Part shown: piece after piece, positions 10,563-19,455 of the stretch | Layout of the letters: each line of letters starts with the position of its first letter | Position numbering within the stretch: position 1 is the first letter of the stretch | Notes under the pieces: generated by a model | What the model saw: the letters and a program-made list of their open reading frames with translations, nothing else | Told to the model about the DNA's origin: nothing | Databases searched by the model: none | Made by a program: the position numbers and the translations under genes | Source: Gnetum montanum | Lineage: Eukaryota > Streptophyta > Gnetopsida > Gnetales > Gnetaceae | Assembly (NCBI GenBank): GCA_015680685.1 | Contig: MNCI01008614.1 | Coordinates: 21,468-51,192 of the forward strand | Length of the DNA: 29,725 nt | Direction of reading: 5' to 3'

Positions 10563-12660
10563 ATGGATTCTGCACATGCAACCACTACCGCTATGATCAC
10601 CACTGACTCATGTGCCACATCCGTAAATCCCATCACCATTCCCGGATCAGCTTTCGGCGCAATAGGAGCTCAGGGACCGTCATGCCATTTGTTGAGATTA
10701 TAGGGCAAGGATCCTTCACTCACCGTCTTGACTCTTGAAGAGTATAATTTCATTTGCATCAAGATCCAGGTAAAGCTTGCCCTTAGCCGGGCCGAGATGG
10801 AAGCAAAACGAAATTACGAGTTGATCCACAGAGGGGGTCAAGACTTCACCCCTACTGCGTATGACATTATCCCCCTGATCGATCATTATCATGAACTCCT
10901 GTCCCAACTGGTTATGGCTAGGAATCAGACTACACGGTCTATTCTAGAACCTCAAAATGAGGAGGAGGAGAAAGATGAATTCGCAGCTCAGTCTGAACAC
11001 GCGGATTCATACCATACCCTCAGCCCCCATACGTACGTGAATCCCCTGTTTAATCCTCTCACTGGAGAAGCTGCCCATCTCAACCCAATCATGACCACCC
11101 AAACGCATATTCCCGTTGTCCCGCAGGCCACTACGCAATCCTTAGTCTTGTAGGTACAAATGCCATCTCAAAATAACATGGGAGTAATCTCCTCGCCACA
11201 TGTAATCAGTATTCCATTGGTGATACCTGCGTCTACCGCACCCCATTTCATCCCCCAAGTGCAAGTACATAACACACCTATAACCCGCCCAGTGTAAAAT
11301 CTTGTGCAAACCTTATCGTCATAGCCCATTGCAAGGCAATAGATCACAACCACCATTCAATTGCAGCGATCTGTTCAACAACCCACGGCTGGTTAGTGGA
11401 TCACGCCTATTGCACAACATAATCAATCCACGTTATACGGTGTACAATCCTTAGCCACATCTACCATGCATGTCCAGCAGGTAACTGCACAACATCCTTA
11501 CACCTTCCATCCTACACAATTGGCAATGGCCAATTTCTCCGCTCAACTTGGCGGGTGGTGGTTTTCACAGGCACCTCCATCTGAGGGGATAGTCCCCGTA
11601 GCACCGCCTGTCAGCCAAACCATCGCTCGCTTCCCATTTCCCGATGCTGCTCTTTCAGTCCAACCCCCTACTCCGCCAGCGCCAATTTCTTCATCAACAG
11701 GTCTGGATCAAGCTTTTTCGCTTATTCAGACCCTCACCGAAGAAGTTAAGCACCTTAAAGCTGCTGGCTCTGATACGATACAGGTCATGGATTTCTACCA
11801 TAATGATCCCATCAGCCCAGTAGTTCCCATGCTGTCATTACCTCCAGGGATGTCGTTGCCCCATTTTACTAAATATAATGGGGAAGGAGATCCTAATGCT
11901 CATCTCGTTACCTTTAGGTCTGAATCCTTGTTACTACAACAATGGCCCCATACGATCATCTGTGTCTTTGCGATGTCTCTGGCAGGTAAAGCCTTGGACT
12001 GGTATCAAGCACTCCCTCACTCTTCCATCTCAACCTTGGAAGAGCTCCTAACACAATCCATGACTCGCTTTAAATACAATTTAAAGCTAGAATTCACGTT
12101 AGATCAACTTATGGNTACGTTAGATAAACTTATGGGAGTGAAACAAGACCCACTTGAGCCAGTCCAAAAGTTTATACAACGATGGAGCGCTACTCTGAAT
12201 GAAATCCGCGAGCCTATCACGAAAGCCCATCTATTGGCTATTTTCAAAGGAGCAGTTAACGACTCCATCAAGTCTAAACTATACTACCTTGCCCCTCACT
12301 CCTTAAGTCAAGCTTTTGCACAAACTAAGAGCATCCAAGATGCTGCGGAGGCTAGCAAAGACCCAGCGTATGTGGCCTATAAAAATGCCAATAATAAGGG
12401 TAAAGACAAAGGTAAAGCAACAACGACGATAGTAGCTACGCTGGCCGAGGGCGCTAAAAACAAGAATAACAAGAAGGCACCCACAACGTCTGCCGAGACC
12501 ACAGCTAGTGCAAGCAGCACCAGCCAAGATGCACTTGCCCTTGAAAAGCCCCCATAATCAAAACCAAACTTCAAGTGTAAGGATCATTCAAAATATACAG
12601 CCCTGCCTATAAAGCATTCGGAACTGTTGAAACAATTATTAGGAGCAGGATATATTCAGA
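10563..12660 (+). pseudogene. gag: gag (capsid part) of the Tat-like element
   Basis: The start chosen is ATG 10563, because one frame runs from it through the retrotransposon gag domain to about 12660. In-frame stops are at 10701, 11151, 11295, 11322, 11340, 11394 and 12555; all but one are TAG or TAA lying in a Gln/Pro-rich linker or at Gln-like positions. The capsid domain starts near 11850 (LPHFTKYNGEGDPNAHLVTF), followed by AGKALDWYQALP and EPVQKFIQRW, then a Lys/Ala-rich low-complexity tail (12380-12550). The single N at 12115 lies between two 19-bp near-identical copies and adds 7 in-frame codons. The frame is lost near an A8 run at 12659-12668. Gag forms the particle shell. Confidence 0.85.
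12096..12135. other. assembly join: N between two 19-bp near-copies
   Basis: acgttagatcaacttatgg (12096-12114), N at 12115, T, then acgttagataaacttatgg (12117-12135). The net effect is a 21-bp in-frame addition to gag. This looks like two overlapping contig ends separated by one N. Confidence 0.75.
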
Positions 12661-13345
12661 AAAAAAAATATCCAAAGAAGCTCTGCAGTGTTACAGGCAT
12701 CATTGTGAATTGCTAAAGAATCCTTCTTTAGCTTTACCTAACGAATCGCCAGTCCCTAAGTCTTTCAGGCTAGACCGTTTTTGTGACTACCACCAGTTGT
12801 GTGGTCACGACACCAATTACTGCTGGGCGTTGAAGGACGATATTCAACACATGATTGACGATGGTTTTTTGAAATTAGACAGCAGTAGTCCAACACATCC
12901 TGAAAACCAGGCGATGCATGTGTACAAAGACCCATTAAACGCAAATAACGCACCGTATACCATCAACGTGGTAAGTACGGACAGTGAAGGAAAGGTATCG
13001 CCTAAGCAACCCTTTATGTTACGTGTACCTACCAATTCACCCCAGGGGACAAGTTCTTCATTGGCAATTAGCAGTGCCTTGAGGCCACCTTTTGTTATTC
13101 GGATGCCATCTCAAGCCATAACGCAGTCTCACATTAACAATAAAGCCGCGGCCATGCCCACGCCTACTCCTAAGGAGCCTTTCATCCCTAGAGCACAAAA
13201 ACCACCAGCTGCCCCTTTTACGCAGGGGCAAATCTCTAACAAAAACCATCAACTGCCACCCAATAAAAAAAGGGAAGGAGATGCGTCAATTAACACCACC
13301 AAAAACTACTCTACGCTAGGCTTTGGTAAGCCCAGGCCCCTAGCT
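12661..13345 (+). pseudogene. gag: gag nucleocapsid-like region of the Tat-like element
   Basis: Continues gag after a frameshift near the A-run at about 12660. It contains FCDYHQLCGHDTNYCWALKD (about 12779-12838), the zinc-binding block typical of Tat gag proteins (C-x2-H...H...C followed by Leu-Lys/Arg-Asp). After it comes MIDDGFLKL and a long Pro/Gln-rich linker (12870-13345). Another frameshift near 13330-13345 passes the frame to the protease section. The open stretch ends at 13387, but similarity to the downstream frame (QDKGIETQPPP) suggests the true frame had already changed. Confidence 0.75.
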
Positions 13346-14412
13346 TCTGTACCTCACCTGCACCTTATGGGCAAGACAAGGGTATAGAAACACAACCACC
13401 TCCCCTCGGCAGGAAGAAATACAACCATTCGACTGACGCTATTCTGCCTAGGGAAATTCGTCTCTTAGGGTGAATGGAAGAAGACAGAGGAGACAAACAA
13501 CCGAGCCGAGAATGGGACCTCCTCAACGCATTTACGCAAGTTAAACAGGCTCTAAAATAGAAGAACACGACATTGAGCCTCTATGACTTACTTATGACAT
13601 CTCAAAAGCAACGTGAGGCTATGGTCCGCATGCTGACATCCATACCTGTGGATGAAGGCTTACTAGCGGTGGAGGAAGCGATACATGCTGTCATGTTTTC
13701 CCCCGCCACTGAGCGACCCAAACCTACCCCATTGACCTTTCAAGATGAATCCATTAAAGATGATCCTGAGAAAGGTCAAGTGACAACAGAACCCATGTTC
13801 ATCACCATCTGGGTTGGTCAACATCGGATCCAGAGGGTGCACGTTGACGATGGCACGGCTACGAATGTCATTCCTTAACCCATAGTGGATAAGTTGGGCC
13901 TGGTCGACCAGATCAGCCCTACGATGACATCATGCCTAAAGTCGTTCAACGGGGCATGAGTTCAAGTCAAAGGGACGGTACATATTGATTTTGTGGCAGG
14001 AGACCAGTTCCCAATAGACACCACATTTATCATTGTTGAGGAGATGCCCGGTTTCAACCTAATTCTAGGGAGGTCCTGGCGAGCCCAATTGAGGGCAGTT
14101 TCGTCACCGATACACCAAGAGATACACCTACCTTATGCAGGGGGAGAGGTAGTAATACACGGTGATGAAATAACTCTTAGAACTATCAATAACATCGAGG
14201 AAGAATGGGGTTCGGAGATTGAAACACTCGAAGATCAAACCCATAGCCAAATTCCCGAACAAGTTGAAATGACTAATGACAGCCTAGCCTGGGCCGACCT
14301 ACCATTTCAGGGAGAAGAGGATGATGTGGAAGAGTCAGGCCATAAATCTCCTTGCCCTTACGCACCACTCAACATAAAAGCCATCAAGAAACAATTACGA
14401 GCTAGCGATTGA
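13346..14412 (+). pseudogene. pro: aspartic protease of the Tat-like element
   Basis: One frame from about 13346 to the TGA at 14410-14412, interrupted by stops at 13471, 13558, 13876 and 13957. A linker region with REAMVRMLTSIPVDE precedes the active site VHVDDGTATNVIP (about 13837-13878), which fits the Tat form of the D(T/S/N)G motif. Further on, GDQFPIDTTFIIVEEMPG and FNLILGRSW (about 14053-14080) match the strand and helix ending in LLGRPW, and RAVSSPIHQEI matches the following Tat block. In the family it processes the polyprotein. The stop at 14410 may be the natural end of the gag-pro frame or lie in an intron. Confidence 0.8.
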
Positions 14413-14917
14413 CCTGCGTGGTACATACGCGCATCTTTACATTTTTTATTAATTTTTCCATTTACGCTGATCCGTTTTGACTATCACTTTTGTTTAACGT
14501 ACATATATTTATGTTTTTTGTCGATTACGCCATTTACGTTTCCCAGTTTACACTACCCCTATTAGCTATATTAGTACAATTACACAAATATGTACACTTC
14601 TACCAATTGCATTCTCTGACATACGCAGACGGCCCGCAATGGCCTTAAACTACTAAAGGCCCGCAACGGCCTAAAACTAGCTAATTTGTTTGTGTCTTAC
14701 GCAAATGCTATGTGATGGCCCGCAATGGCCTTAAACTAGCAACTCCATTCGACGATTGCAATAATGCCACCTATCCAAAACCTTCAACAATTCTATTTGC
14801 GCTTTGTATAAATAAAGACATAAAATTAAAAACCATAAAGAAAATCTCATGATTAATCATGCCCAGATTCATATTGCCATTGTTCAATTTCATAAATAAA
14901 ATCGTGCGTAATCATAA
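14413..14917 (+). other. spacer between protease and the antisense unit
   Basis: Non-coding AT-rich stretch. It holds three copies of a short repeat core (14630-14741) related to the 3' UTR repeat. On the minus strand it is downstream of the stop of the antisense unit, and a minus-strand AATAAA lies near 14442-14447, about 470 nt past that stop. A sense-strand splice donor is expected somewhere here if the Ogre-type intron exists, but no candidate stands out in the right phase. Confidence 0.55.
14630..14741. repeat. three copies of the ggcccgcaaYggccttaaacta core
   Basis: Units begin at 14631, about 14657 and about 14716: ggcccgcaatggccttaaac, ggcccgcaacggcctaaaac and ggcccgcaatggccttaaac, mostly continuing to tagc. 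The pattern CCGCnACGRCn(T/C)(T/A)AAACT(A/G)GC is shared with the tandem repeat of the element's 3' UTR and with one copy at about 19274-19298. Confidence 0.7.
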
Positions 14918-15151
14918 TTACGCATCCCCTCTAGTACCACTATCACCCGTATCCCTTAAGTCTGCCTCTAAGCCTAACAAATCATCTTTGAATGGGCCAT
15001 CCCTTTTAGGGAGTATTCCTTCATGAGGAATGTCATCTTCATAGGGGTCTTGCACCAACACTTGCTCCCCAAGGGGACGGTCTATGTCATTATGCTCTCC
15101 TTCTTGAACGTGCTCTTCATCCTATCCATCTTCTTCATCCGTTCCTTATAA
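14918..15151 (-). pseudogene. antisense unit, last exon (acidic tail)
   Basis: 78 codons in phase 0, entered from acceptor GCATGTAG at 15152-15155 and ending at TAA 14918-14920. The product is very acidic and proline-containing (GEHNDIDRPLGEQ, DPYEDDIPHEG, DDLLGLEADLRDTGDSG). Premature TAA and TAG near its start (15146-15148, 15122-15124) replace probable Gln codons. The phase agrees with donor CGA|GTAAGT at 15229 of the previous exon. Confidence 0.65.
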
Positions 15152-15229
15152 CTACATGCAACAAGCACATAAGAAAAAGCCATGATAGGATAAGTCAGAA
15201 AATTTAAATTCAATAACACTCAAACTTAC

Positions 15230-16095
15230 TCGCGATGGTCCTACATTCGCAGCAAAGGGGAGTTGATCTAAACCGACCCACAGGCGTTGCATGATCTCAT
15301 CTTTGGTCAATTTAGACCAAACTCCATTCCCCAAATTAGTTCCAGCCTTCACCTTTCCTTTCTCCACGCTGGTCCACCGGGGTGGTTCGGGGAAGAAGGT
15401 AGGGACTGTGGTCTCTTCCCCGGGAAGAGTAATTTCTCTTTCCGGGGACACGCTGACCGTCACCTGCTCCTAGAACTTCTCGAAGGCCTTAGACGCACCA
15501 ATGACATCAAGGAACAATCACAAGGATTGAGCTTCAATGGCAGAATCTCGATAATGCTGACGATAAGCGATGCTTTCTCGCTTATACAAGTTCGTATGAT
15601 CTTTCTGCTTCTACCCCCACTCTTGGACACTTTCACAACAGTCCTTCTAGTCCTGATTCTTTTGGGCCAAGAGCTCTATTTGCATCCTTTGGTCCACCAA
15701 TTCACGATTGATTTGTATGCTGTTTCTGACTACGGTCCAGTAGCGAGCATAGTCAATAACAGCTGTCCGCCAGTCCTCTTCACCCGTTCCTTGAGCTTGC
15801 AGGAATTTACATCGCGATCTTAAGTCTCCGACCTCTTTGGTCAGAGACATCCTTTCCTTCTCTGATCTCTACAGCTTCTTCCAGAGGTCTTCATTGACAT
15901 TTTGAATCTCCCACAAGGAGCGGGTTGAGTGTAACACACATTTACGCGTTTCCTCATAAATGTTGCGNCGGGTTGAGTGTAACACACATTTACGCGTTTC
16001 CTCATAAATGTTGCGTGCCACGACTGTTCCTTCCGATGAAGGCTCGATAGTGTCCAGGTCAATTGGCTCTGTAGAGTCCCATCGAAGGTGAGCTC
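15230..16095 (-). pseudogene. antisense unit, 866-bp coiled-coil exon
   Basis: Enters in phase 1 from acceptor TTATCAG|GA and leaves in phase 0 at CGA|GTAAGT. The whole 866 bp keeps one frame apart from four TAG stops (15869, 15647, 15611, 15470). The first two thirds are rich in charged heptad-like stretches (EKERMSLTKEVGDLRSRC, NRELVDQRMQIELLAQKN), consistent with a coiled coil. A Pro-rich stretch (TLPGEETTVPTFFPEPPRW) and KLTKDEIMQRLWVGLDQLPF follow. It contains the N at 15968 and an exact 47-bp duplication, which adds 16 in-frame codons and is probably an assembly join. Confidence 0.7.
15921..16015. other. assembly join: N between two identical 47-bp copies
   Basis: 15921-15967 and 15969-16015 are identical, with a single N at 15968. 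Both begin cgggttgagtgtaac and end aatgttgcg. It adds 48 bp (16 codons) in frame to the antisense 866-bp exon. Most simply an unmerged contig overlap. Confidence 0.85.
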
Positions 16096-16173
16096 CTGAT
16101 AACAAATATTAGATCAAATGTAATTAAACACTGTAACCTTATACAAAATAAGCATACTGTAGCCTCAACATAC

Positions 16174-16301
16174 CAGCCCCAAGATCGACGCGCTCGAGGC
16201 ACTCGATCATATCACCAACGACGCCTTCCATAAAGGAAAATTTATTAGGGAATTCCCCCACACTCTGCTTACAACGACGGACAGGGATGCACCTCGTTCA
16301 T
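16174..16301 (-). pseudogene. antisense unit, 128-bp exon
   Basis: Begins at acceptor GCTACAG|ATGAACG and ends at donor GGGGCTG|GTATGT (phase 1, matching the next exon). Most of it reads RCKQSVGEFPNKFSFMEGVV, then GDMIECLERVDLGAG. The entry is one base out of phase with the previous exon, so a 1-bp indel probably lies near its start. Confidence 0.55.
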
Positions 16302-16377
16302 CTGTAGCATAATTAAGTCAAAATTTTTAGTTACTAACAGAATTCCTTAAAAATTTCAATAGACTGATTACCTCTAC

Positions 16378-16551
16378 CTGTTCCAGTGGGGAGTGCATCA
16401 ACATTCTCTGCCTCCTCTCTCTCCTCGCGCACAAGGTTCTGATCGTCACTCACTCTAATAGCCGGGGCCTCCTCTTCCAACACTAGGGCCCCCTCCCCAC
16501 GCCGTAATACCACCACCCTTGTTTCAGGGGTCAACCACTCTATAGGTCTCC
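16378..16551 (-). pseudogene. antisense unit, acidic 174-bp exon
   Basis: Starts after acceptor ATAAACAG|GG and continues IEWLTPETRVVVLRRGEGAL, then a Glu-rich section (LEEEAPAIRVSDDQNLVREE, REEAENVDALPTGTG). Donor choices are ACAG|GTAGAG (16378) or AGAG|GTAATC (16372); both leave phase 1. No internal stop. Confidence 0.6.
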
Positions 16552-16642
16552 CTGTTTATGCCATATAACACACTTCTGAATACCTTGAAAAAGTTGCGTA
16601 ATATAACAATTACCATAACTTTTACTATATCCTTGCGCTTAC

Positions 16643-17692
16643 TAGGCTGAGGTTTAATTCGCTGAAAATTGACTTGTACAGTTCTTTCCGTGCCACTTGC
16701 TGGCTCCACAAGAGCCTCGATTAGACGAGTCCTTTTACGCTGAACTGAGGCATCTACTATCTCTACCTCTAGACACTTCCCCCGTGACACATCACCAGTG
16801 TAAGAGAGAAGCGCCCCACCTACGTTGTCAGGGCCTCGCGTTCGAGGTGCCACCACATCCCTAGTCGTTATAGAAAGCGACTCCCCAATTCCCTCCGGAG
16901 GATCCTGTGACTGGGTAGTGCTGAAGAGATGGGAAATCCAGGGTTTGGATAACTGGTCTCGGTCCTATTGCACCTAGACCCCATTCCTCTGGACCACCAA
17001 AAATTCGGCAAAACGCCAAAGGCAAGTTATGAAGAAGGCAAAGTGCACACTGAAACAGGACTCGAGCTTTTGGCAGAGCCTGATCATCTCAGTGCGTAAC
17101 CTCTCAGCGAAATAGCTTGTCTACTCGAATTGGGTCCCTTCCTCAATCACCTCTTGCATGATACAAGCCTGTTCTATAGTAAAGAACTTCCCCTGCGAGA
17201 GTGTTCTGGGGAAAGCCCAGGCTCGAAAGAGGGGATAAATGGTCTTGGAAACCTCTAATTTGATCTTTTCTCAAGGAATCCCCTTTATGTCCTTCTTAGT
17301 CCCCAACCACTCCTCCAGCTCTTCCTGACATTTGACACTTCTCCTCAATTTTTCCTCTATGGGAAGACCGTCATAGGGGACGCCGAAGAGGTCAGTAAAT
17401 AGCTGAGCATCAATATCAAAATGAACACGCATGTTACGCACGCGTGTGCAAAAACGTTCAGCTCCCTCGCTGAAGGAGTTAACCAAGGTTAACATTTCAC
17501 TTGCAGAGTCATCAGGGGTTACGGCCAGGAACAAATGCATTAGCCTCGCCTCCTGCAGCTTAGTTACCAACGCAACTGGGGCCGCCGCGTGGTCGAGCCA
17601 ACGTTGTGCTTCCTTTATGTCACCATAATGGAAGAGAAGGGTGTTCGCCTCGTGGCCGGAAATCATGATGGTAACTTCCCGGGATTCCCTAA
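16643..17692 (-). pseudogene. antisense unit, 1050-bp central exon
   Basis: Flanked by acceptor ATGTTATTAG|TT and donor CCTA|GTAAGC, phase 1 at both ends. The reading frame holds through 1050 bp with only TGA 17271 and TAG at 17121, 16974 and 16965. It looks globular and helical: HYGDIKEAQRWLDHAAAP, LFTDLFGVPYDGLPIEEKL, EELEEWLGTKKDIKG, then FFTIEQACIMQEVIEEGTQF and SYFAERLRTEMIRLCQKLES. The 'LFGVPYDG' and 'FTIEQACIMQ' blocks are spaced rather like the plant-transposon-associated ORF family, but this is from memory of general layout only. The last part (16856-16643) is basic. Confidence 0.7.
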
Positions 17693-17791
17693 CTAATAAC
17701 ATAAAACACAAGTCAGGATAGCAAAAAACAATGTTATGCAACATTTCAAAAAAATAATATCCTGTAACTAACTATAGCAACGAAACCTTAC

Positions 17792-18065
17792 TAGGTCTGA
17801 ATGGAAAAGGAAATGGAAGAAGCTTCCTTTGCACATCTGCGAGGGTGAGGGGCGAATTCAAAGTCCATTCCTCATGTAACCACCCGAGGTTTTGACAACT
17901 CTTGAAGGAATTGGCATAACGGGTAGGATACTCAGGAATTTCGAAGGCCATTTGCCCCATGACACCGGTGTGTACGTTGCTGGTGGACGTAAATTCATTT
18001 ATCCCCCTCTCGGTCCAGGACAATGTATCATTATTACCCAATAGTCCATTTTCGTTGATGAAGAA
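17792..18065 (-). pseudogene. antisense unit, 274-bp exon
   Basis: Begins at acceptor ATACAAG|TTC and ends at the strong donor CCTA|GTAAGG in phase 1, joining the central exon correctly. No internal stop. Reads FFINENGLLGNNDTLSWTER, then MGQMAFEIPEYPTRYANSFK and LTLADVQRKLLPFPFPF. The entry junction from 18155 is one base out of phase. Confidence 0.65.
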
Positions 18066-18154
18066 CTTGTATTATAGGGCACATTACTATCCTACGCTTT
18101 GCAAATTCAGACATTAGAAAACATATTAACAACACCACAAGTAAAACGACTTAC

Positions 18155-18456
18155 CTGCCTGAATAATACACTGTGCCTGGTGGATTATGAAAGTAAGTTA
18201 AGACATGATGGGCCATGAACAAAGTATTATACGCATGATAACAGCTAAATTTGGGCATCTCTCAGATCCAACTTAAACACCTCAATCCTCTGGTGCTAAG
18301 TTCGCGGTCTCAAGGATGACCAATATTGATAGCCCCGTCTGTCAGGAAAGCCAGGATGCCTTGTGTAGAACCGACTAACAAATGTTCCAAAATAGCCCTA
18401 GCCACATCGCCTGACAAATGCGACCAGACGATGATGTTGTAGTTACGCAATAAAAA
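18155..18456 (-). pseudogene. antisense unit, 302-bp exon
   Basis: Acceptor TTTTTGTAG|TTT, donor GGCAG|GTAAGT (perfect consensus). One frame throughout with two TGA stops (18310, 18262) at Arg/Trp-like positions. Readable blocks are SHLSGDVARAILEHLLVGST, QGILAFLTDGAINIGHP and EMPKFSCYHAYNTLFMAHHV, then LTYFHNPPGTVYYS. Family not recognised. Confidence 0.6.
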
Positions 18457-18459
18457 CTA

Positions 18460-18643
18460 CAAAAACTAGAATGCACCCTTTTGAAACCATATTGCCTTCC
18501 CCTGCAAATGAGTCTGAGGGGGGGGGGGGGGGGGGGGAAGATGGGCTGCGGGAGGGTTTATGCAACATAAAACCCCAACTATGTCCAAAACAATTAGGAT
18601 AGGCTTCACCATTATGCTGTACAGAATATGAACACGTTACCAT
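18460..18643 (-). pseudogene. possible Pro-rich exon of the antisense unit with C20 run
   Basis: A minus-strand open stretch reads HNGEAYPNCFGHSWGFMLHK, then a Ser/Pro run encoded by the G20 homopolymer (18518-18537 on the plus strand), then SDSFAGEGN. It lies directly upstream of the 302-bp exon's acceptor. Splice limits are not clear and the homopolymer length is unreliable, so both frame and exon status are uncertain. Confidence 0.3.
18518..18537 (+). repeat. G20 homopolymer
   Basis: Twenty consecutive G on the plus strand after agtctga. On the minus strand the C run would encode poly-Pro within the possible Pro-rich exon. The length is likely variable or misassembled. Confidence 0.9.
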
Positions 18644-18935
18644 CTAGATTCCATTGCATGCTTAGGAAAACTATAGGAAAATTTACAAATTATGCTTAAG
18701 CCATATAGTCAAAATCGCTTAAACCTTTGCAATAGTGCAAAGTTTGTCTCAAACAATGGCGATGGACGTAATACTGCTGTCTAAACCCTCATTTTAATAT
18801 GAGGTCTACATCCTAAAACTCTAGTTTACGCAGATGACGCAAAAGAATAAACACAAGAAAAAAAAAGCATATCACCAAAAGCAATACGAGTAAGTAAGGG
18901 ATGGCCTACCAATTTAGGGAAGTGACATCTCTTAC

Positions 18936-19028
18936 TTCGACCAAGGCCTGTGAAGCACGCTGCAGACTCCCTTGTACTTCATCAATTTTTGCCAATTTGG
19001 CATTCTTTCCTCTTAGCTTTGGCGCCAT
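18936..19028 (-). pseudogene. antisense unit, candidate first coding exon
   Basis: ATG at 19028 in context ACCATGGCG, followed by 31 codons (MAPKLRGKNAKLAKIDEVQG and a helical Leu/Gln-rich end) to donor GAA|GTAAGA in phase 0. The leader upstream is GA-rich on the minus strand (19050-19100). There is no stop within it. Confidence 0.5.
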
Positions 19029-19152
19029 GGTTATAGTCCTGGAAACCTTCACAAATAACGCGCTGCTATCTTTTTCTTTTTCTCCCTCTCTCTGCGATAG
19101 TTGAATTCGAATTTGCAATAGCCAACAGCCTATTTTTGATAAGAACTGCCTA

Positions 19153-19160
19153 CTTATATG
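19153..19160 (-). promoter_or_regulatory. candidate TATA box of the antisense unit
   Basis: CATATAAG on the minus strand, about 125 nt upstream of the ATG at 19028, followed by a leader ending in a purine-rich AGAGAGAGGGAG tract. It is compatible with separate antisense transcription, but such a word is common in AT-rich DNA. Confidence 0.3.
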
Positions 19161-19273
19161 CAAAACTAACCGACTTGATGCTCGACTAAAGAAGGACTTG
19201 CCCAAACGATGGTGTCAGCATGAGCTGGAACCCGAAGATCAGGCAATTAATGCGGTGGATATCAAATGCATTA

Positions 19274-19298
19274 CGGTCCGAAACGACCCTAAACTACT
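19274..19298. repeat. single copy of the CCGnnACGACCctAAACT core
   Basis: gtccgaaacgaccctaaact at about 19276-19295 fits the core seen at 14630-14741 and in the 3' UTR. It places a copy of the repeat on the other flank of the antisense cassette. Confidence 0.55.
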
Positions 19299-19455
19299 GC
19301 ACCTTATCACTTCTTAATTGGGTCACATTAATTATAGGCTGTTCACGGTATGCAAAATTCGGTTAAGCTCTTCACGCTCGGCAACATCATGCCACACCTT
19401 TTTCAAACTACACCAAGCATCATACGTTAATACTGGCAGCATCTAACTTAGCATT

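Larger units (their letters stand above)
14918..19028 (-). pseudogene. antisense multi-exon gene carried inside the Tat-like element
   Basis: Opposite-strand unit with plant-type introns. Exons supported: 19028-18936 (ATG in ACCATGG context, 31 codons, donor GTAAGA), an uncertain Pro-rich piece near 18640-18460, 18456-18155, 18065-17792, 17692-16643, 16551-16378, 16301-16174, 16095-15230 and 15151-14918 (own TAA). Best introns: 17791-17693 (99 bp), 16642-16552 (91 bp), 16173-16096 (78 bp) and 15229-15152 (78 bp), all GT-AG with matching phases (1, 1, 1, 0). Two junctions are one base out of phase (18154-18066 and the intron before 16301). Interruptions inside exons are stops only. The middle exon has a helical, leucine-rich globular character, the 866-bp exon is coiled-coil-like and the last is acidic. 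The fold loosely recalls the 'putative plant transposon protein' ORFs found in plant retroelements; function unknown. Tat elements are known to carry additional ORFs, sometimes antisense. Confidence 0.7.

Noticed and set aside
12303-12574. Minus-strand open frames over gag
   Set aside because: Hydrophobic composition arises from the complement of the Lys/Ala/Thr-rich gag tail; no independent support.
15287-15823. Plus-strand open frame of 178 codons
   Set aside because: It lies opposite the 866-bp antisense exon, starts inside it, and has no domain-like blocks. The minus-strand reading has matching splice phases, so this is a shadow.
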